Shown: positions 42,278 through 52,648, numbered from the stretch's first letter. The stretch: DNA of 64,000 nucleotides from Desulfovibrio subterraneus (GCF_013340285.1 NZ_BLVO01000016.1:1-64000); one strand, 5' to 3'. Numbers and translations: made by a program. Notes: generated by a model from the letters alone, not told the origin.

Positions 42278-45200
42278 CTAACCGAGCATGGCGGAAACCT
42301 GTGCCATGATGTCGCTGGTGGTGAATCCGCGAAGGTCCGGCGCACCGGAGCGGCAGGCGGCGACACACAGGCCGCAGCCCTTGCAGAGGGCCTCGTTCAC
42401 TTCGGCAAAGCCGTTGTTGTCGGGGCTTATGGCGTTGTACGGACATACATTCCAGCACACGGCACAGCCCACGCACTTGGTCTTGTTTATGGTGGCCACG
42501 GTGCCTGCCAGCGTCATTTCCGTGCGGCTGAGCACGGTGGAAACGCGGGAAACGGCAGCACGCGCCTGCGTGACGGATTCTTCAAGAGGCTTGGGATAGT
42601 GGCCGAGACCGGCCATGAACACGCCGTCGGTAACAAAGTCCACGGGGCGCAGTTTGGAATGCGCTTCCACATACCAGCCCTCGTCGCTGAGGGTGGCCTT
42701 GAGCATCTGGGCAAGGTCGTTCACGTCCGGGGCGACAATGGCCGAGGCAAGGCCCAGCATGTCGGCTTCCACGGTCAGCTCTTCCTGCAGCACGTGGTCC
42801 TTGAAGGTGACGTTGATTACGCCGTCGATGACGGCAACTCTGGGGCGTGCCTCAAGGCTGAAGCGTGAGAAGATGACGCCAGCCTCGCGTGCTTCCTTGT
42901 ACAGCAGCTCGCGCTGCCCGTAGGTGCGCATGTCGCGGTAGAGCACGGTTACGCGGGCATCGGGGTTGGTGCGCTTGACGTGCAGGGCGCTTTCCACGGT
43001 GTGCGTGCAGCACACGCGGGAACAGTAGGGGCGTTCCGGCTCGCGGGAACCCACACACTGGATGAACACCACGCTCTGCATGTTCTCCGGCTTGATGGAG
43101 CCGTCCATGAATCCGGCGTCTATCTGCTGGTGCGTCATGATCATGGGATGCGTGCCGAACCCGTAGCGGCCTTCCGGCTTGAGCCCTGTGCCTCCGGTGG
43201 CAAGCACCACGGCACCGTGCCGTATTTCCTGCTCCGCGCCGTTTTCCTTCAGGCGGGTGACAAAGTTGCCCACAAAGCCGTCCACATCCGCAATGGCGGT
43301 CTGCGTATGCAGGGAAATGAGCTTGTGCGCGCGCACCTTTTTTTCCAGTTCGGCAAGGTAGGGGGCAACTGCAAAGCGGCCCTGTGCCACCCGCAGCTTG
43401 CGGGCGTTGCCGCCGAGATCCGCTTCCTTTTCCACCAGGTGCACTTCAAAGCCCTGTTCGGCTATGCCCAGTGCGGCTGTCATGCCGGAGACACCGCCGC
43501 CCACCACAAGGGCGGAGGGGGTGACACCCAACGTCACTTCCTTGAGCGGGGCAAGGTGGCGGGCGCTGGCAACGGCCATGCGTACCTGATCCTTGGCCTT
43601 GCGGGTTGCTCCTGCGGGATCGTTGGCGTGTACCCATGACCCATGGTTGCGGATGTTGGCCATGGCAAAGAGGTATTTGTTCAGGCCCGCTGCTTCCAGT
43701 GTTTCGCGGAACAGCGGTTCGTGCGTGCGGGGGGTGCAGGCCGCAACCACAACGCGGTTGAGCCTGTGCTTGCGGATGACTTCCGCAATGGCAACCTGCG
43801 TATCCTGCGAGCAGGAGAACATGTTGTTCTCCACATGGACCACGCTGGGCAGGGCGCGGGCGTAGTCGGCAACCGCGTGCACGTCTATGACGCTGGAGAT
43901 GTTGATGCCGCAGGCACAGACAAACACGCCTATGCGCGGTGTTTCGCCGAACACGTTGATGGCTTCGGGAACCTGCCGTTCAACCGTGCGGGTGCCGCGT
44001 GCCGTTGCCAGCGATGCCGTGGCGGCACTGGCGGCGGCGCTGGCTTCCATCACCGAGCGGGGAATATCCTTGGGTTCCTGAAAACCGCCGCACACATATA
44101 CACCCTTGCGCGAGGTGTGCACGGGGTCGAAGGGATCGGTTTCCGCAAAGTTCCATCTGTCCAGATCAATGGCAAAGGTCTCGGCAAGGTGTTTGGCTTC
44201 CGCAGGCGCTTCAAGCCCCACGGAGAGCACGACCATGTCGAATACTTCCGAGTGCAGGTCGCCCGCTTCGCCCACGTAGTCCACCCGCACGCCCTTGTTA
44301 CCCTCGCCGGGCAGGAAGGAGTGGGGGCGGGCACGCAGAATGCGCACGCCCTTGTGCATGGCCTGATTGTAATACTGCTCAAAGCTCTTGTTGTGGGCGC
44401 GCACATCCATGAAGAAGATGGCCTGATCGTGGCCTTCGCCATGGGCGTGGTCTGCCGTGACCAGCGCCTGCTTGAGCGCGTACATGCAGCACACGTTGGA
44501 ACAGTAATCGTTGTCACACTTGTTGTTGCCGCGCGAGCCCACGCACTGCAGCCATGCAATGCGCCTGGGTTCCGTGCTGTCAGAGGGACGCAGCACATGG
44601 CCCTGACATGGGCCGGAGGCGGAAAGGAGGCGTTCGTATTCCAGACTGGTGATAACGTCGGGTATGCGGGAGTACGCGTAGCTGTCAAAGGCCGACGGAT
44701 CAAAGGTCTTGATGCCGGGGGCAAGCACCACGGAACCCACGTTCACGCTGAATTCGCGGGGCTTGTCATTGAAATTTACCGCATCGGCGGGACAGACCTT
44801 GGCACAGGCGCCGCATTTGCCCTTTTGCAGGTAGATGCAGCTTTCTTCGTCGATGGCGTATTTCAGGGGAACGGTCTGGTCGTAGAGGATGTGGACGGAT
44901 TTGCGTGTGTCCAGACCGGCGTTGAAGGAGTTGGAAATCTTCTTGGGGCATTTTCTGGAGCATTCGCCACAGGCTATGCACTTCTCCGGATCAATGTATC
45001 GCGGAGCCTGCCGCAGGTGCACCGTGAAGTTGCCTTCATCACCTTCCACTTTCCGCACCTCGGTGAGGGGCAGAAGTTCTATGTTCAAGTGCCGACCGCA
45101 CTCTACCAGCTTGGGTGAGAGTATTCAGAGTGCGCAGTCGTTTGTGGGATAGGTTTTGGCCAGTTGGGCCATTACCCCGCCGATGCCGGATTTGTTTTCT

Positions 45201-45349
45201 ACAAGATAGACTTTGAATCCCGAATTGGCGAGGTCAATGGCGGATTGCATTCCTGCAATACCGCCACCAACCACCATGACGGCACCCTGGGAGGGGCCGG
45301 AAGAACCGGGAGGGGCATCAGACAGGCTCGACTTGGTCGCTGCGTTCAT
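42278..45349 (-). CDS. hdrA: HdrA-family heterodisulfide reductase subunit, selenocysteine-containing
   Basis: Read through one TGA (45127-45125) this is a single 1023-residue flavin/Fe-S protein; the TGA encodes residue 75. Around it NDCAL[21 protein letters not shown] aligns with the canonical HdrA DCxxC-xxxPK-xVE-xxHxNIELL, where the last motif cysteine becomes Sec. The protein has two FAD modules ([13 protein letters not shown] near 25, [19 protein letters not shown] near 530), 4Fe-4S motifs [12 protein letters not shown] and CGACAKVCP in the first half, and [12 protein letters not shown] and [11 protein letters not shown] at the end. It is about 1.5 times methanogen HdrA. It is the expected bifurcating flavin subunit for the Flx complex. 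Sec-containing HdrA is known in archaea and Deltaproteobacteria. Confidence 0.9.
45088..45102 (-). promoter_or_regulatory. SECIS-like hairpin of hdrA
   Basis: On the minus strand, AGTGC and GCACT enclose a GGTCG loop; the loop GG lies 28-29 nt after the TGA. The GGU-containing apical loop is the SelB recognition feature known from E. coli fdhF. Confidence 0.7.
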
Positions 45350-45396
45350 AGCTTCCTCACTGGTGAAACTTCCGCCGTTATCCTGACGGCAGAACG

Positions 45397-46722
45397 TTAT
45401 TCGTCATCAATGTTGCACATACCGCAATCGCACAGATCCTCTCCGAGGTATTCGCGTTCGTTTTCGCCGAGCATACCCAGCGAAAGGGCTATGAGGGTCC
45501 ACAGGTGCACCACATGATACCCGCCGCCGTAGAATTCGGACAGGTCGTGTATCTGCGAGTGGCAGTTGTGGCAGGGGGCGATTACATACGGAGCCCCGGT
45601 GTTCTTGATCTGTTCATCCTTGCGCTTGCCGTAGTAGCGGCGCGCGTCGGGGAAGCCGGACTGAAGGAAGCCGCCACCGCCGCCGCAGCAGTAGTTGTTG
45701 GACTTGTTGGGCCACATGTCGATGAAGTTCTCTTCACCCACCACGGCCTTCACCACATACCGCAAATCATCCGCAACAGGATCGCCGAACGACTTGCGGA
45801 CAAGCTGACAGGGGTCCTGCACGGTGAATTTTATGCCGTCCTTGTTCCAGTCGGAATTCACGGGCAGTTTGCCTTCGCGAACCCACTTGGCGTAAAGACG
45901 GATGATGGATTCTATCTGAACGTCGGTCTTGATGTTGAATTTCTGCAGTCCGAACCGGACTGCGTAAAGTTCGTGTCCTCACTCCGTGTTCAGCCAATAT
46001 TTGCAGCCGAGGTCCTCCACCGCCTTGATTTTGGTGCGGACAATCTGCTCCCACTTTTCATCGTCTGCGGCAAAGAGACAGTAGTTTTCAGCCGCCCATC
46101 CCACTGAACCGTAGGTCCAGTCGCATCCGGCCTTGTTCAGAATCTTCCAGAGCGGCACCATTTCATCTGGTTCGGTCACCGGCTCGCGGGAGTTCTGGTT
46201 CAGGAAATACTCCGCTCCCTGCTTGTCCATGGGAGCCTCAAGTTCTTCCTGTCCGGGCTGGGATTCGCGCACTTCCTCCACCATGTCTTCCACCACGAAG
46301 CGGAAATCTTCCGAGCTTGCGCCCATGGCACTGAAGCCGTCTGTCTTCAGGGCCTGATGGCAGGAATTGACAATGCCGCGGGGCTTCTTGTCATCAGGCC
46401 AGCTTTTGCGTGCCTGATACACGAGCTGGGGAATATTGATGCGCATGGGGCACACATGCACGCAGCGCGTACACATGGTGCACATCCAGACCCACGGGGT
46501 GGTTGTCAGTTCCTCGTCCATTCCCAGCGCAGCCATGCGCAGGAACTTGCGGGGGTCCATACCTTCCAGCCCGGTGGCGGGGCATCCCGCGGAACAGGCG
46601 CCACAGGTGAGGCACAGATTAAGGTTTCCGCCTTCGGGCAACAGTTCCGCTACCTTATCCTTGAAGGTTGAGCCGGACTGCCGGGGCAGTTTCTTGGGCT
46701 CGTGTGCGGGGGTGTCGGGCAT
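45397..46722 (-). CDS. HdrD/DsrK-like Fe-S oxidoreductase, selenocysteine-containing
   Basis: Read through one TGA (45981-45979) this is a 441-residue protein with Sec248. The N-terminal half is HdrC-like with two 4Fe-4S motifs ([15 protein letters not shown] and [12 protein letters not shown]). The C-terminal half has two CCG-type regions: the first ends in NTE-Sec-GH where DsrK/HdrD-type proteins have ECGH, and the second has [20 protein letters not shown] and APCHNCHSQ. Fusion of HdrC and HdrB parts resembles HdrD. It would host the thiol/disulfide-active cluster of the complex. ATG 46722 is preceded by GGAGAAG. First gene of the hdr-flx operon, 47 bp before hdrA. Confidence 0.9.
45945..45963 (-). 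promoter_or_regulatory. SECIS-like hairpin of the HdrD-like gene
   Basis: GCAGTCC, GGTTC, GGACTGC on the minus strand: a perfect 7-bp stem starting 16 nt after the TGA, with the loop guanines at +23 and +24, the positions reported for E. coli fdhF. Confidence 0.85.
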
Positions 46723-46890
46723 AATTCGCTTCTCCGGAGCGGCACGTCTGCCGCTTTGTCATGAATAACTGAATGATAATGCAGAAAGGGTTTCAGAATA
46801 CGCTATTTCCCGCAAAATGGAAAGCCATCACAAAACAGCATGCAACAGCCTGTGCGGAGCGGGGAGGATAATAACCGTCCTGCATCCATA

Positions 46891-46920
46891 CCGCCCGCCC
46901 GTTGGGCAGCGGGCGGGCGG
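46891..46920 (-). terminator. GC hairpin after nfnB
   Basis: CCGCCCGCCC (46891-46900) and GGGCGGGCGG (46911-46920) form a 10-bp perfect stem 38 bp after the nfnB stop. No T-run, so termination efficiency is uncertain. Confidence 0.5.
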
Positions 46921-46957
46921 TGGGATACAGGCCGAAAGGCCTTAGGGACAGGTCGCG

Positions 46958-48382
46958 CTATTCCGCAATACCTAAACGGCGGGCTATCTCCTTGGCAGCG
47001 CGGCGGCCCGCGCCCATGGCAAGGATGACCGTTGCCGCACCGGTGACAATGTCACCGCCGGCATAGGCATTGGGAATGGAGGTTTCGCCGGTGGCTTCGT
47101 CCACCTCTATGTAGCCCCACTTGTTGAGCTTCAGGTCGGGCTCGTTTTCCAGCAGCACCGGGTTGGGGTTGGTGCCCACGGCAATGACGGCGAGATCGGT
47201 TTCCAGCTCGTAGGTGTCGCCCTCAACGGGCTTGGGGGAACGACGGCCTGATGCGTCCGGTTCTCCGAGTTCCATGCGCTGGAGCAGCACCGACGTAAGG
47301 TTGCCCTTTTCGTCGCCACGGAACTCGATGGGGTTTGCCAGACACTCGAGATGGATGCCTTCTTCCACGGCGTGTTCGATCTCTTCATGACGCGCGGGCA
47401 TGGCGTCCGCGGTGCGGCGGTAGACGATGTGAACGGATTCAGCGCCAAGACGCTGCGCGGTGCGCGCTGCGTCCATGGCCACGTTGCCGCCACCGTATAC
47501 GGTGACCTTGCGACCTCGTATGATCGGGGTGTCGTAGGCAGGGAACTCGTATGCACGGCCGAGGTTCACACGGGTGAGGTATTCGTTGGCAGAGAACACA
47601 CCGATGAAGTTCTCGCCGGGAATGCGCAGGAACTTGGGCAGACCTGCGCCCACGCCGATGAATACGGCCTTGTAGCCCTGATCGAACAGATCCTTGATGT
47701 TGAAGGTTTTGCCGCCCACATAGTTGGTGACAAACTCCACTTCAAGTTCCTTCAGGGCGCCGACTTCCTTGGCCACTATCTTTTCTTTGGGCAGGCGGAA
47801 TTCCGGAATTCCGTATACCAGAACTCCGCCCACCTCATGCAGTGCCTCGAAAACGGTCACCTTGCAGCCGCGGGAGGCAAGATAGCCTGCCACAGTAAGG
47901 CTGGAGGGACCGGAGCCGATACAGGCGACCTTTTTGTCCTGGTCGATGTACGGGCATTCGGGTTTGGCGGTGATAAGGTCGCACGCGTCCATGTGCATGT
48001 ACTCGTCCGCGACAAAGCGTTCGAGACGGCCGATGGCTACGGGCTGCTCCTTGGCGTTGAGAATGCACGCACCCTCGCACTGTATCTCCTGCGGACAGAC
48101 GCGTCCGCACACGGCGGGCAGGCTGTTGGTGGACTTGATGACCGCATAGGCCTTTTCCACGTCACCCTTGGCCAGGTGGGAGATAAAGTCGGGAATGGGC
48201 ACCTCGACAGGGCAGCCCTTCACACACTTGGGCTTTTTGCACTGAAGGCAGCGCTTGGCCTCTTCCATTGCCATTTCCCTGGTGTAGCCCAGCGCAACTT
48301 CTTCAAAGTTGTTCCTGCGCACATCCGGCGGCTGGTTGGGCATGGGAACGCGGGCGGCAATTTCCTTCTTACTTTTTGTCAT
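46958..48382 (-). CDS. nfnB: NfnB: NADH-dependent reduced ferredoxin:NADP oxidoreductase large subunit
   Basis: 474 residues from ATG 48382, overlapping nfnA by 14 bp. The N-terminal 4Fe-4S region has CLQCKKPKCVKGCP and CGRVCPQEIQCEGACI, the FAD site is VACIGSGPSSLTVAGYLASRG, and the NADPH site is VTVYGGGNVAMDAARTAQRLG; it ends with AYAGGDIVTGAATVILAMGAGRRAA. This matches the NfnB/GltD-like subunit, formerly called sulfide dehydrogenase SudA. With NfnA it bifurcates electrons between NAD, ferredoxin and NADP. Next to the flx-hdr operon it completes a redox-balancing block. Confidence 0.93.
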   Translation of the reverse strand: MTKSKKEIAARVPMPNQPPDVRRNNFEEVALGYTREMAMEEAKRCLQCKKPKCVKGCPVEVPIPDFISHLAKGDVEKAYAVIKSTNSLPAVCGRVCPQEIQCEGACILNAKEQPVAIGRLERFVADEYMHMDACDLITAKPECPYIDQDKKVACIGSGPSSLTVAGYLASRGCKVTVFEALHEVGGVLVYGIPEFRLPKEKIVAKEVGALKELEVEFVTNYVGGKTFNIKDLFDQGYKAVFIGVGAGLPKFLRIPGENFIGVFSANEYLTRVNLGRAYEFPAYDTPIIRGRKVTVYGGGNVAMDAARTAQRLGAESVHIVYRRTADAMPARHEEIEHAVEEGIHLECLANPIEFRGDEKGNLTSVLLQRMELGEPDASGRRSPKPVEGDTYELETDLAVIAVGTNPNPVLLENEPDLKLNKWGYIEVDEATGETSIPNAYAGGDIVTGAATVILAMGAGRRAAKEIARRLGIAE

Positions 48383-49217
48383 TGCACTTACACCTGCAGT
48401 GATGGTCAAAGGATTGCTTTTCCATGGACGAGAATGCCGCCAGTCTCTGCCGAAGCTCCATGAAGTCCACCTGGTGGCCGTCGAATTCGGGGCCGTCCAC
48501 GCAGGCAAACTTGGTTTTTCCGCCTACGGTCACGCGGCAGGCGCCGCACATGCCCACACCATCCACCATGATGGAGTTGAGGCTGACCGTGGTGGGAACA
48601 CCGAACGGTTCCGTGGTCTTGGAGACGGCTGCCATCATAGGCACGGGGCCTACGGCAACCACTTCGATCACGGACTTGTCCTTTTCAAGACGTTCCTTCA
48701 GCAGCTCCGTCACAAGGCCCTTATGGCCGTAGCTGCCGTCGTCGGTCGAGATGAGCACTTCGGGACAGAAGCTCTTCAATTCCTTTTCAAAGAGCAGCAG
48801 GTCCTTGTTGCGTGCACCGATAACGGCCACAACGTGGTTGCCTGCCTCGTGATGCCCCTTGGCGATGTGATGCATGGCCGCAATGCCGGTGCCGCCGCCA
48901 ACACAGATCACGGTTCCGCCCTTGTGGATGTGGGTTGCTTTGCCCAGCGGTCCGCACAGGTCGAGAATGTCGTCGCCTTCGTTCAGTTCTTCCAGCAGAG
49001 CGGTGCTCTTGCCGAGAACAAGATAGACGATGGTGATGGTTCCTTTTTCAGGGTCCGTGTCCGCAATGGTCAGCGGAATCCGTTCACCCTTGTCGCAAAC
49101 GCGAAGGATGACGAAGTTCCCCGGTTTCGCCTTGGCGGCGATATGCGGTGCATCAATGACCAGCTTGCTGGTCTGCCCGGGAATCAGCTGCTCTTTCTTG
49201 AGAATTGTGTTCGCCAT
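48369..49217 (-). CDS. nfnA: NfnA: small subunit, FAD/NAD-binding
   Basis: 282 residues of the dihydroorotate dehydrogenase electron-transfer subunit type. FAD contact ERIPLTIADTD, NAD-binding VICVGGGTGIAAMHHIA and VVAVGPVPMMAAVSK, and a C-terminal 2Fe-2S cluster MCGACRVTVGG with a later Cys in FACVDGPEFDGHQVDF. Its last residues extend into nfnB. It binds NADH; partner NfnB binds NADPH. Confidence 0.93.
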   Translation of the reverse strand: MANTILKKEQLIPGQTSKLVIDAPHIAAKAKPGNFVILRVCDKGERIPLTIADTDPEKGTITIVYLVLGKSTALLEELNEGDDILDLCGPLGKATHIHKGGTVICVGGGTGIAAMHHIAKGHHEAGNHVVAVIGARNKDLLLFEKELKSFCPEVLISTDDGSYGHKGLVTELLKERLEKDKSVIEVVAVGPVPMMAAVSKTTEPFGVPTTVSLNSIMVDGVGMCGACRVTVGGKTKFACVDGPEFDGHQVDFMELRQRLAAFSSMEKQSFDHHCRCKCNDKK

Positions 49218-49262
49218 GAGAGTATCCTGTTCAAGTTCGCAATCTGACGCCTAGCGGAGTTC

Positions 49263-50603
49263 CTAGAAGGGCCAGATCATGGGGATTAATACAACACACA
49301 TGATAAAGGTTATGATCTGCAAAGGCCAGCCTGCCTTCACATAGTGCATGAAGTTATAATTACCGGGCCCGAGCACGATGGTGTTGGGCGGGGTAGCAAC
49401 CGGGGTAAGGAAACATGCCGAGGCCGACATTGCAATACCCATGGCGAGCGGAAGCGGGCTGATGCCACTCTGCACGGCGATCGGAATTGCCAGCGGAGCC
49501 ATGAGTGCAGCGGTTGCGGTGTTGGACATGAAGTTGGTGATGATGGCCGTCAGGGCGCAGCACACGGCCAGCAGCGCATACGGATCGGAGACGTGGCTTA
49601 CCACGTTCTTTGCGATCAGGGAAGCAGCACCGGACTTGTCCATGGCGGTGCTCATGGAGAGCATGCCCGCGAACAGGAAGATGGTGGTCCAGTCGATGGC
49701 CTTGAAGGCTTCACGCATGGTCATACAGCCGGTGATGACCACAAGGCAGGCGCCCAGCATGGCGGCCGTAACCAGCGGCAGGAACTCGGAAGCCATGGCA
49801 GCCACAACGAAGATGAAGATGCCAAGGGCCCACCACATCTTTTCAGGACGCTGCACCTTGGGAGCAGCCTGCTCATCAAGGGTGCATTCTGCCTGCGTGT
49901 TGGGCAGCATTTTGCTGCCGATGGTGGCGTAGAAGATAATGCCAACGATCAGCAGGGGAACACCGAAGAGGCCGAACTCAAAGAAGCCGAAGGGCTGGAT
50001 GCCCGCAGGGCCCATCTTCTGCAGCATGGAGTTGATGATGCCGTTGGGCGGGGTGCCGACCAGCGTGATCGTGCCGCCCAGCGACGAGGCAAAGGCCACG
50101 GGCATGAGAATCTTGCTGGGGCGTATGCCTGCGGAGGCACACATGCCTATGATCATGGGAATGGCCACAACGGTGGTACCGGTGTTGGACAGGAAGGCGG
50201 AAAGGATGCCGATAACGGCAACGGAAAGCACCAGCAGCCTTTTTTCGCTGCCACCGGCCATTTTGACGGTGGCCTTGCCCACCTTGTCGGCAAAGCCGGT
50301 GACAAAGGTGGCTTCACCCACGATGAACATGGCCATGAAGATGATTACCCAGACGTTACCGAAGTTCGAAAACGCGGCCTTGGCATCCACGATCTTGAAG
50401 ATGCTGAGGGCAATGGGAACCAGCATGGCGGTAACGGGCAGCGGAACAATCTCGGTAAAGAAAAGCACTGCGGCAACAGCAAGAATACCGAGGGTAAGAT
50501 AGGCTTTGGTAGGATCAGGCGGAGCGTCTGCAGCAAAGCACACTCCGGCAACAACAAGCACCAGCATGAGAGCCAGACCGAGAATCGGAATCAATCGTTT
50601 CAT
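49263..50603 (-). CDS. DASS/SLC13-family anion transporter
   Basis: 446 residues with about eleven transmembrane helices. Family motifs are repeated: SNTGTT and SNTATA (the SNT sodium/substrate motifs), and GTPPNGI and ATPPN. The SNT motifs indicate a sodium-coupled transporter for dicarboxylates or, in the wider family, sulfate or citrate. Its place directly downstream of malic enzyme and fumarase argues for malate, fumarate or succinate. ATG 50603 with GAGGA; the upstream GTG is less likely. Confidence 0.88.
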   Translation of the reverse strand: MKRLIPILGLALMLVLVVAGVCFAADAPPDPTKAYLTLGILAVAAVLFFTEIVPLPVTAMLVPIALSIFKIVDAKAAFSNFGNVWVIIFMAMFIVGEATFVTGFADKVGKATVKMAGGSEKRLLVLSVAVIGILSAFLSNTGTTVVAIPMIIGMCASAGIRPSKILMPVAFASSLGGTITLVGTPPNGIINSMLQKMGPAGIQPFGFFEFGLFGVPLLIVGIIFYATIGSKMLPNTQAECTLDEQAAPKVQRPEKMWWALGIFIFVVAAMASEFLPLVTAAMLGACLVVITGCMTMREAFKAIDWTTIFLFAGMLSMSTAMDKSGAASLIAKNVVSHVSDPYALLAVCCALTAIITNFMSNTATAALMAPLAIPIAVQSGISPLPLAMGIAMSASACFLTPVATPPNTIVLGPGNYNFMHYVKAGWPLQIITFIMCVVLIPMIWPF

Positions 50604-50707
50604 GTGTTGTATCCTCACTTAACACGTTAAACACGTTGATCGGTCACAGGCCAGCGGGGGGTGACGGTCCCTCACGGACGACAGGTTGCAGGGGGTTGAG
50701 GGGGTAT

Positions 50708-50736
50708 GCGCCCGCCGGTGGCAAACCGGCGGGCGC
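50708..50736. repeat. strong hairpin between malic enzyme and transporter genes
   Basis: GCGCCCGCCGGT, GGCAA, ACCGGCGGGCGC: a perfect 12-bp stem, without T-run. It may reduce transporter expression relative to the upstream genes or stabilise the 3' end of the message. Confidence 0.6.
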
Positions 50737-50749
50737 GGGACTCGTTTGA

Positions 50750-52072
50750 CTAGAACTCGAAGCCGTAGCTCTTCACGAAGGTATTGATACGCTTGCGGGA
50801 CGCGGCAACACGTTCCTTCAGCGCCTTGGTGTAGGCATCAAGGTCGGCAATGGGGGCGCGGGCAACTCCGCTGTCCATGGCGGCCTTGGCAACTGCGGGC
50901 ACTTCCCATTCGAGGATACGGGTATCCAGCGGCTTGGGAATCACGTAGTCCACACCAAACTTCAGTTCCTTCACGCCGTAGGCGTCGCAGATTTCGCTGG
51001 GTACGGGTTCCTTGGCGAGAGCGGCGAGGGATCTGGCAGCGGCAACTTTCATTTCCTCGTTGATCTCGGTGGCCTGTACGTCCAGTGCTCCGCGGAAGAT
51101 GTACGGGAAGCCGGAAACGTTGTTCACCTGGTTGGGGAAGTCGGAGCGCCCGGTACCCATGATGCAGTTGGGGCTGGCTTCCTTGGCGAGGGGATACGGA
51201 ATTTCCGGGTCGGGGTTGGCCATGGCGTAGATGATCGGGTCCTTGGCCATGGACTGCACCATTTCCTTGTTCAGCAGGTCCTTCACGGAAAGACCGAGGA
51301 AGCAGTCTGCGCCCTTGAGACAATCGGCGAGGGTGCCGTGGTCCTTGTCCTGCGCGAAGGCTTCCTTGTACTTGTTCATGCCGCCGCGTCCCTTGTGGAT
51401 GAGACCGCGGGAGTCGAACATGAAGATGTTCTTCCGGTCCACGCCGAGCTGAACGTAGAAATTGGCGCATGCAATGCCGGCTGCGCCGGCGCCTACAACG
51501 ACAACCTTCAGATCTTCGATCTTGCGGTTGGTGATCTCGCAGGCGTTGATCAGGCCCGCACCGGAGATGACAGCGGTTCCGTGCTGGTCATCGTGGAATA
51601 CGGGAATGTTCATTTCACGCTTGAGAGTTTCTTCAATGTAGAAGCATTCGGGAGCCTTGATGTCTTCGAGGTTGATGCCGCCGAAGGTGGGCTCCATGGC
51701 CTTGACGATGTCGATGAGCTGATCGGCGCTCTTCACGTCAAGGTTGATGTCGAATACGTCGATGTCGCAGAAGGTCTTGAACAGAATGCCCTTGCCTTCC
51801 ATGACCGGCTTGCCGGCACGGGGGCCGATGTTGCCGAGGCCGAGCACTGCGGTACCGTCGGAAACAACGCCGACAAGGTTGGCGCGGCCGGTATACACGT
51901 CTACCAGCGAGGGGTCGGCGTGAATGGCCATGCAGGCTTCCGCCACGCCCGGAGAGTAGGCGACGGAAAGATCCTTCTGGGTGTTGCAGGGCTTGATCGG
52001 AACGACTTCCACCTTACCGCGGCGGGGCAGTTCGTGATAGTCGAGCGCCTCTTGCTTGGTATACAGGGCCAT
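50750..52072 (-). CDS. malic enzyme (oxaloacetate-decarboxylating malate dehydrogenase)
   Basis: 440 residues converting malate to pyruvate and CO2 with reduction of NAD(P). Signature segments: [31 protein letters not shown], the metal/substrate region [15 protein letters not shown], the Rossmann motif [15 protein letters not shown] and [14 protein letters not shown]. It lacks the C-terminal phosphotransacetylase domain of MaeB. Cofactor preference cannot be decided here. 30 bp after fumB; part of the fumarate/malate locus. Confidence 0.94.
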   Translation of the reverse strand: MALYTKQEALDYHELPRRGKVEVVPIKPCNTQKDLSVAYSPGVAEACMAIHADPSLVDVYTGRANLVGVVSDGTAVLGLGNIGPRAGKPVMEGKGILFKTFCDIDVFDINLDVKSADQLIDIVKAMEPTFGGINLEDIKAPECFYIEETLKREMNIPVFHDDQHGTAVISGAGLINACEITNRKIEDLKVVVVGAGAAGIACANFYVQLGVDRKNIFMFDSRGLIHKGRGGMNKYKEAFAQDKDHGTLADCLKGADCFLGLSVKDLLNKEMVQSMAKDPIIYAMANPDPEIPYPLAKEASPNCIMGTGRSDFPNQVNNVSGFPYIFRGALDVQATEINEEMKVAAARSLAALAKEPVPSEICDAYGVKELKFGVDYVIPKPLDTRILEWEVPAVAKAAMDSGVARAPIADLDAYTKALKERVAASRKRINTFVKSYGFEF

Positions 52073-52102
52073 ATGATTCTCCTCTGTGTGACGGATTCCC
52101 TT

Positions 52103-52648
52103 CTACAGATCGTAGTTGGGCTTAGCGTATTGCTCGTTGCCGTGGGCGTCGTTCACCACCAGCAACGGAAAGTCCTTTACAGTCAGTTTGCGCACGGCTT
52201 CCGGCCCGAGTTCATCGTAGGCGATCACTTCTGCCGCCGTGATACACTGCGAGAGCAGGGCTCCCGCACCGCCGGTGGCACCGAAGTATACGCCTACATG
52301 CTTCTGCAGGGCCTCGCGGACTGCCGCGCTGCGCTTGCCTTTGCCGATGCTTGCCTTCACGCCGAGGCCGTGCAGGCGGGGAGCATAGGAATCCATGCGG
52401 TAGCTGGTCGTGGGACCGGCGGAACCGATGGGTCTGCCTTCGGGAGCCGGGCTCGGACCCACATAGTAGATCACGGCGCCCTGCAGCTCGAAGGGAAGCT
52501 TCTCGTTTTTGTCCAGCTGGTCGCACAGGCGCTTGTGGGCCGCGTCGCGGGCGGTGTAGATGGTGCCCGAGAGCTTAACCACGTCACCGGCCTTGAGCTT
52601 GAGCAGGTCTTCGTCGCGCAGGGGGGTGTTCAGGTTGTAAGTAGCCAT
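52103..52648 (-). CDS. fumB: fumarate hydratase class I, beta subunit
   Basis: 181 residues, the C-terminal half of class I fumarase, starting in a TAATG overlap with the alpha subunit. GTIYTARDAAHKRL and GPTTSYRMDSYAPRLH are typical. It builds the active site with the Fe-S alpha subunit. ATG 52648 was chosen for the overlap; a longer frame runs into the alpha gene. Confidence 0.93.
   Translation of the reverse strand: MATYNLNTPLRDEDLLKLKAGDVVKLSGTIYTARDAAHKRLCDQLDKNEKLPFELQGAVIYYVGPSPAPEGRPIGSAGPTTSYRMDSYAPRLHGLGVKASIGKGKRSAAVREALQKHVGVYFGATGGAGALLSQCITAAEVIAYDELGPEAVRKLTVKDFPLLVVNDAHGNEQYAKPNYDL

Noticed and set aside
42278-45088. HdrA starting at TTG 45088
   Set aside because: Upstream codons carry the FAD-binding motif [13 protein letters not shown] and the DCxxC motif in frame, interrupted only by the TGA.
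45979-46722. HdrC-like gene ending at TGA 45979 as a complete 247-residue protein
   Set aside because: The frame continues 193 codons with clear CCG-domain similarity, the TGA is at a conserved cysteine, and a SECIS-like hairpin follows. Reading it as a single selenoprotein explains all of this.
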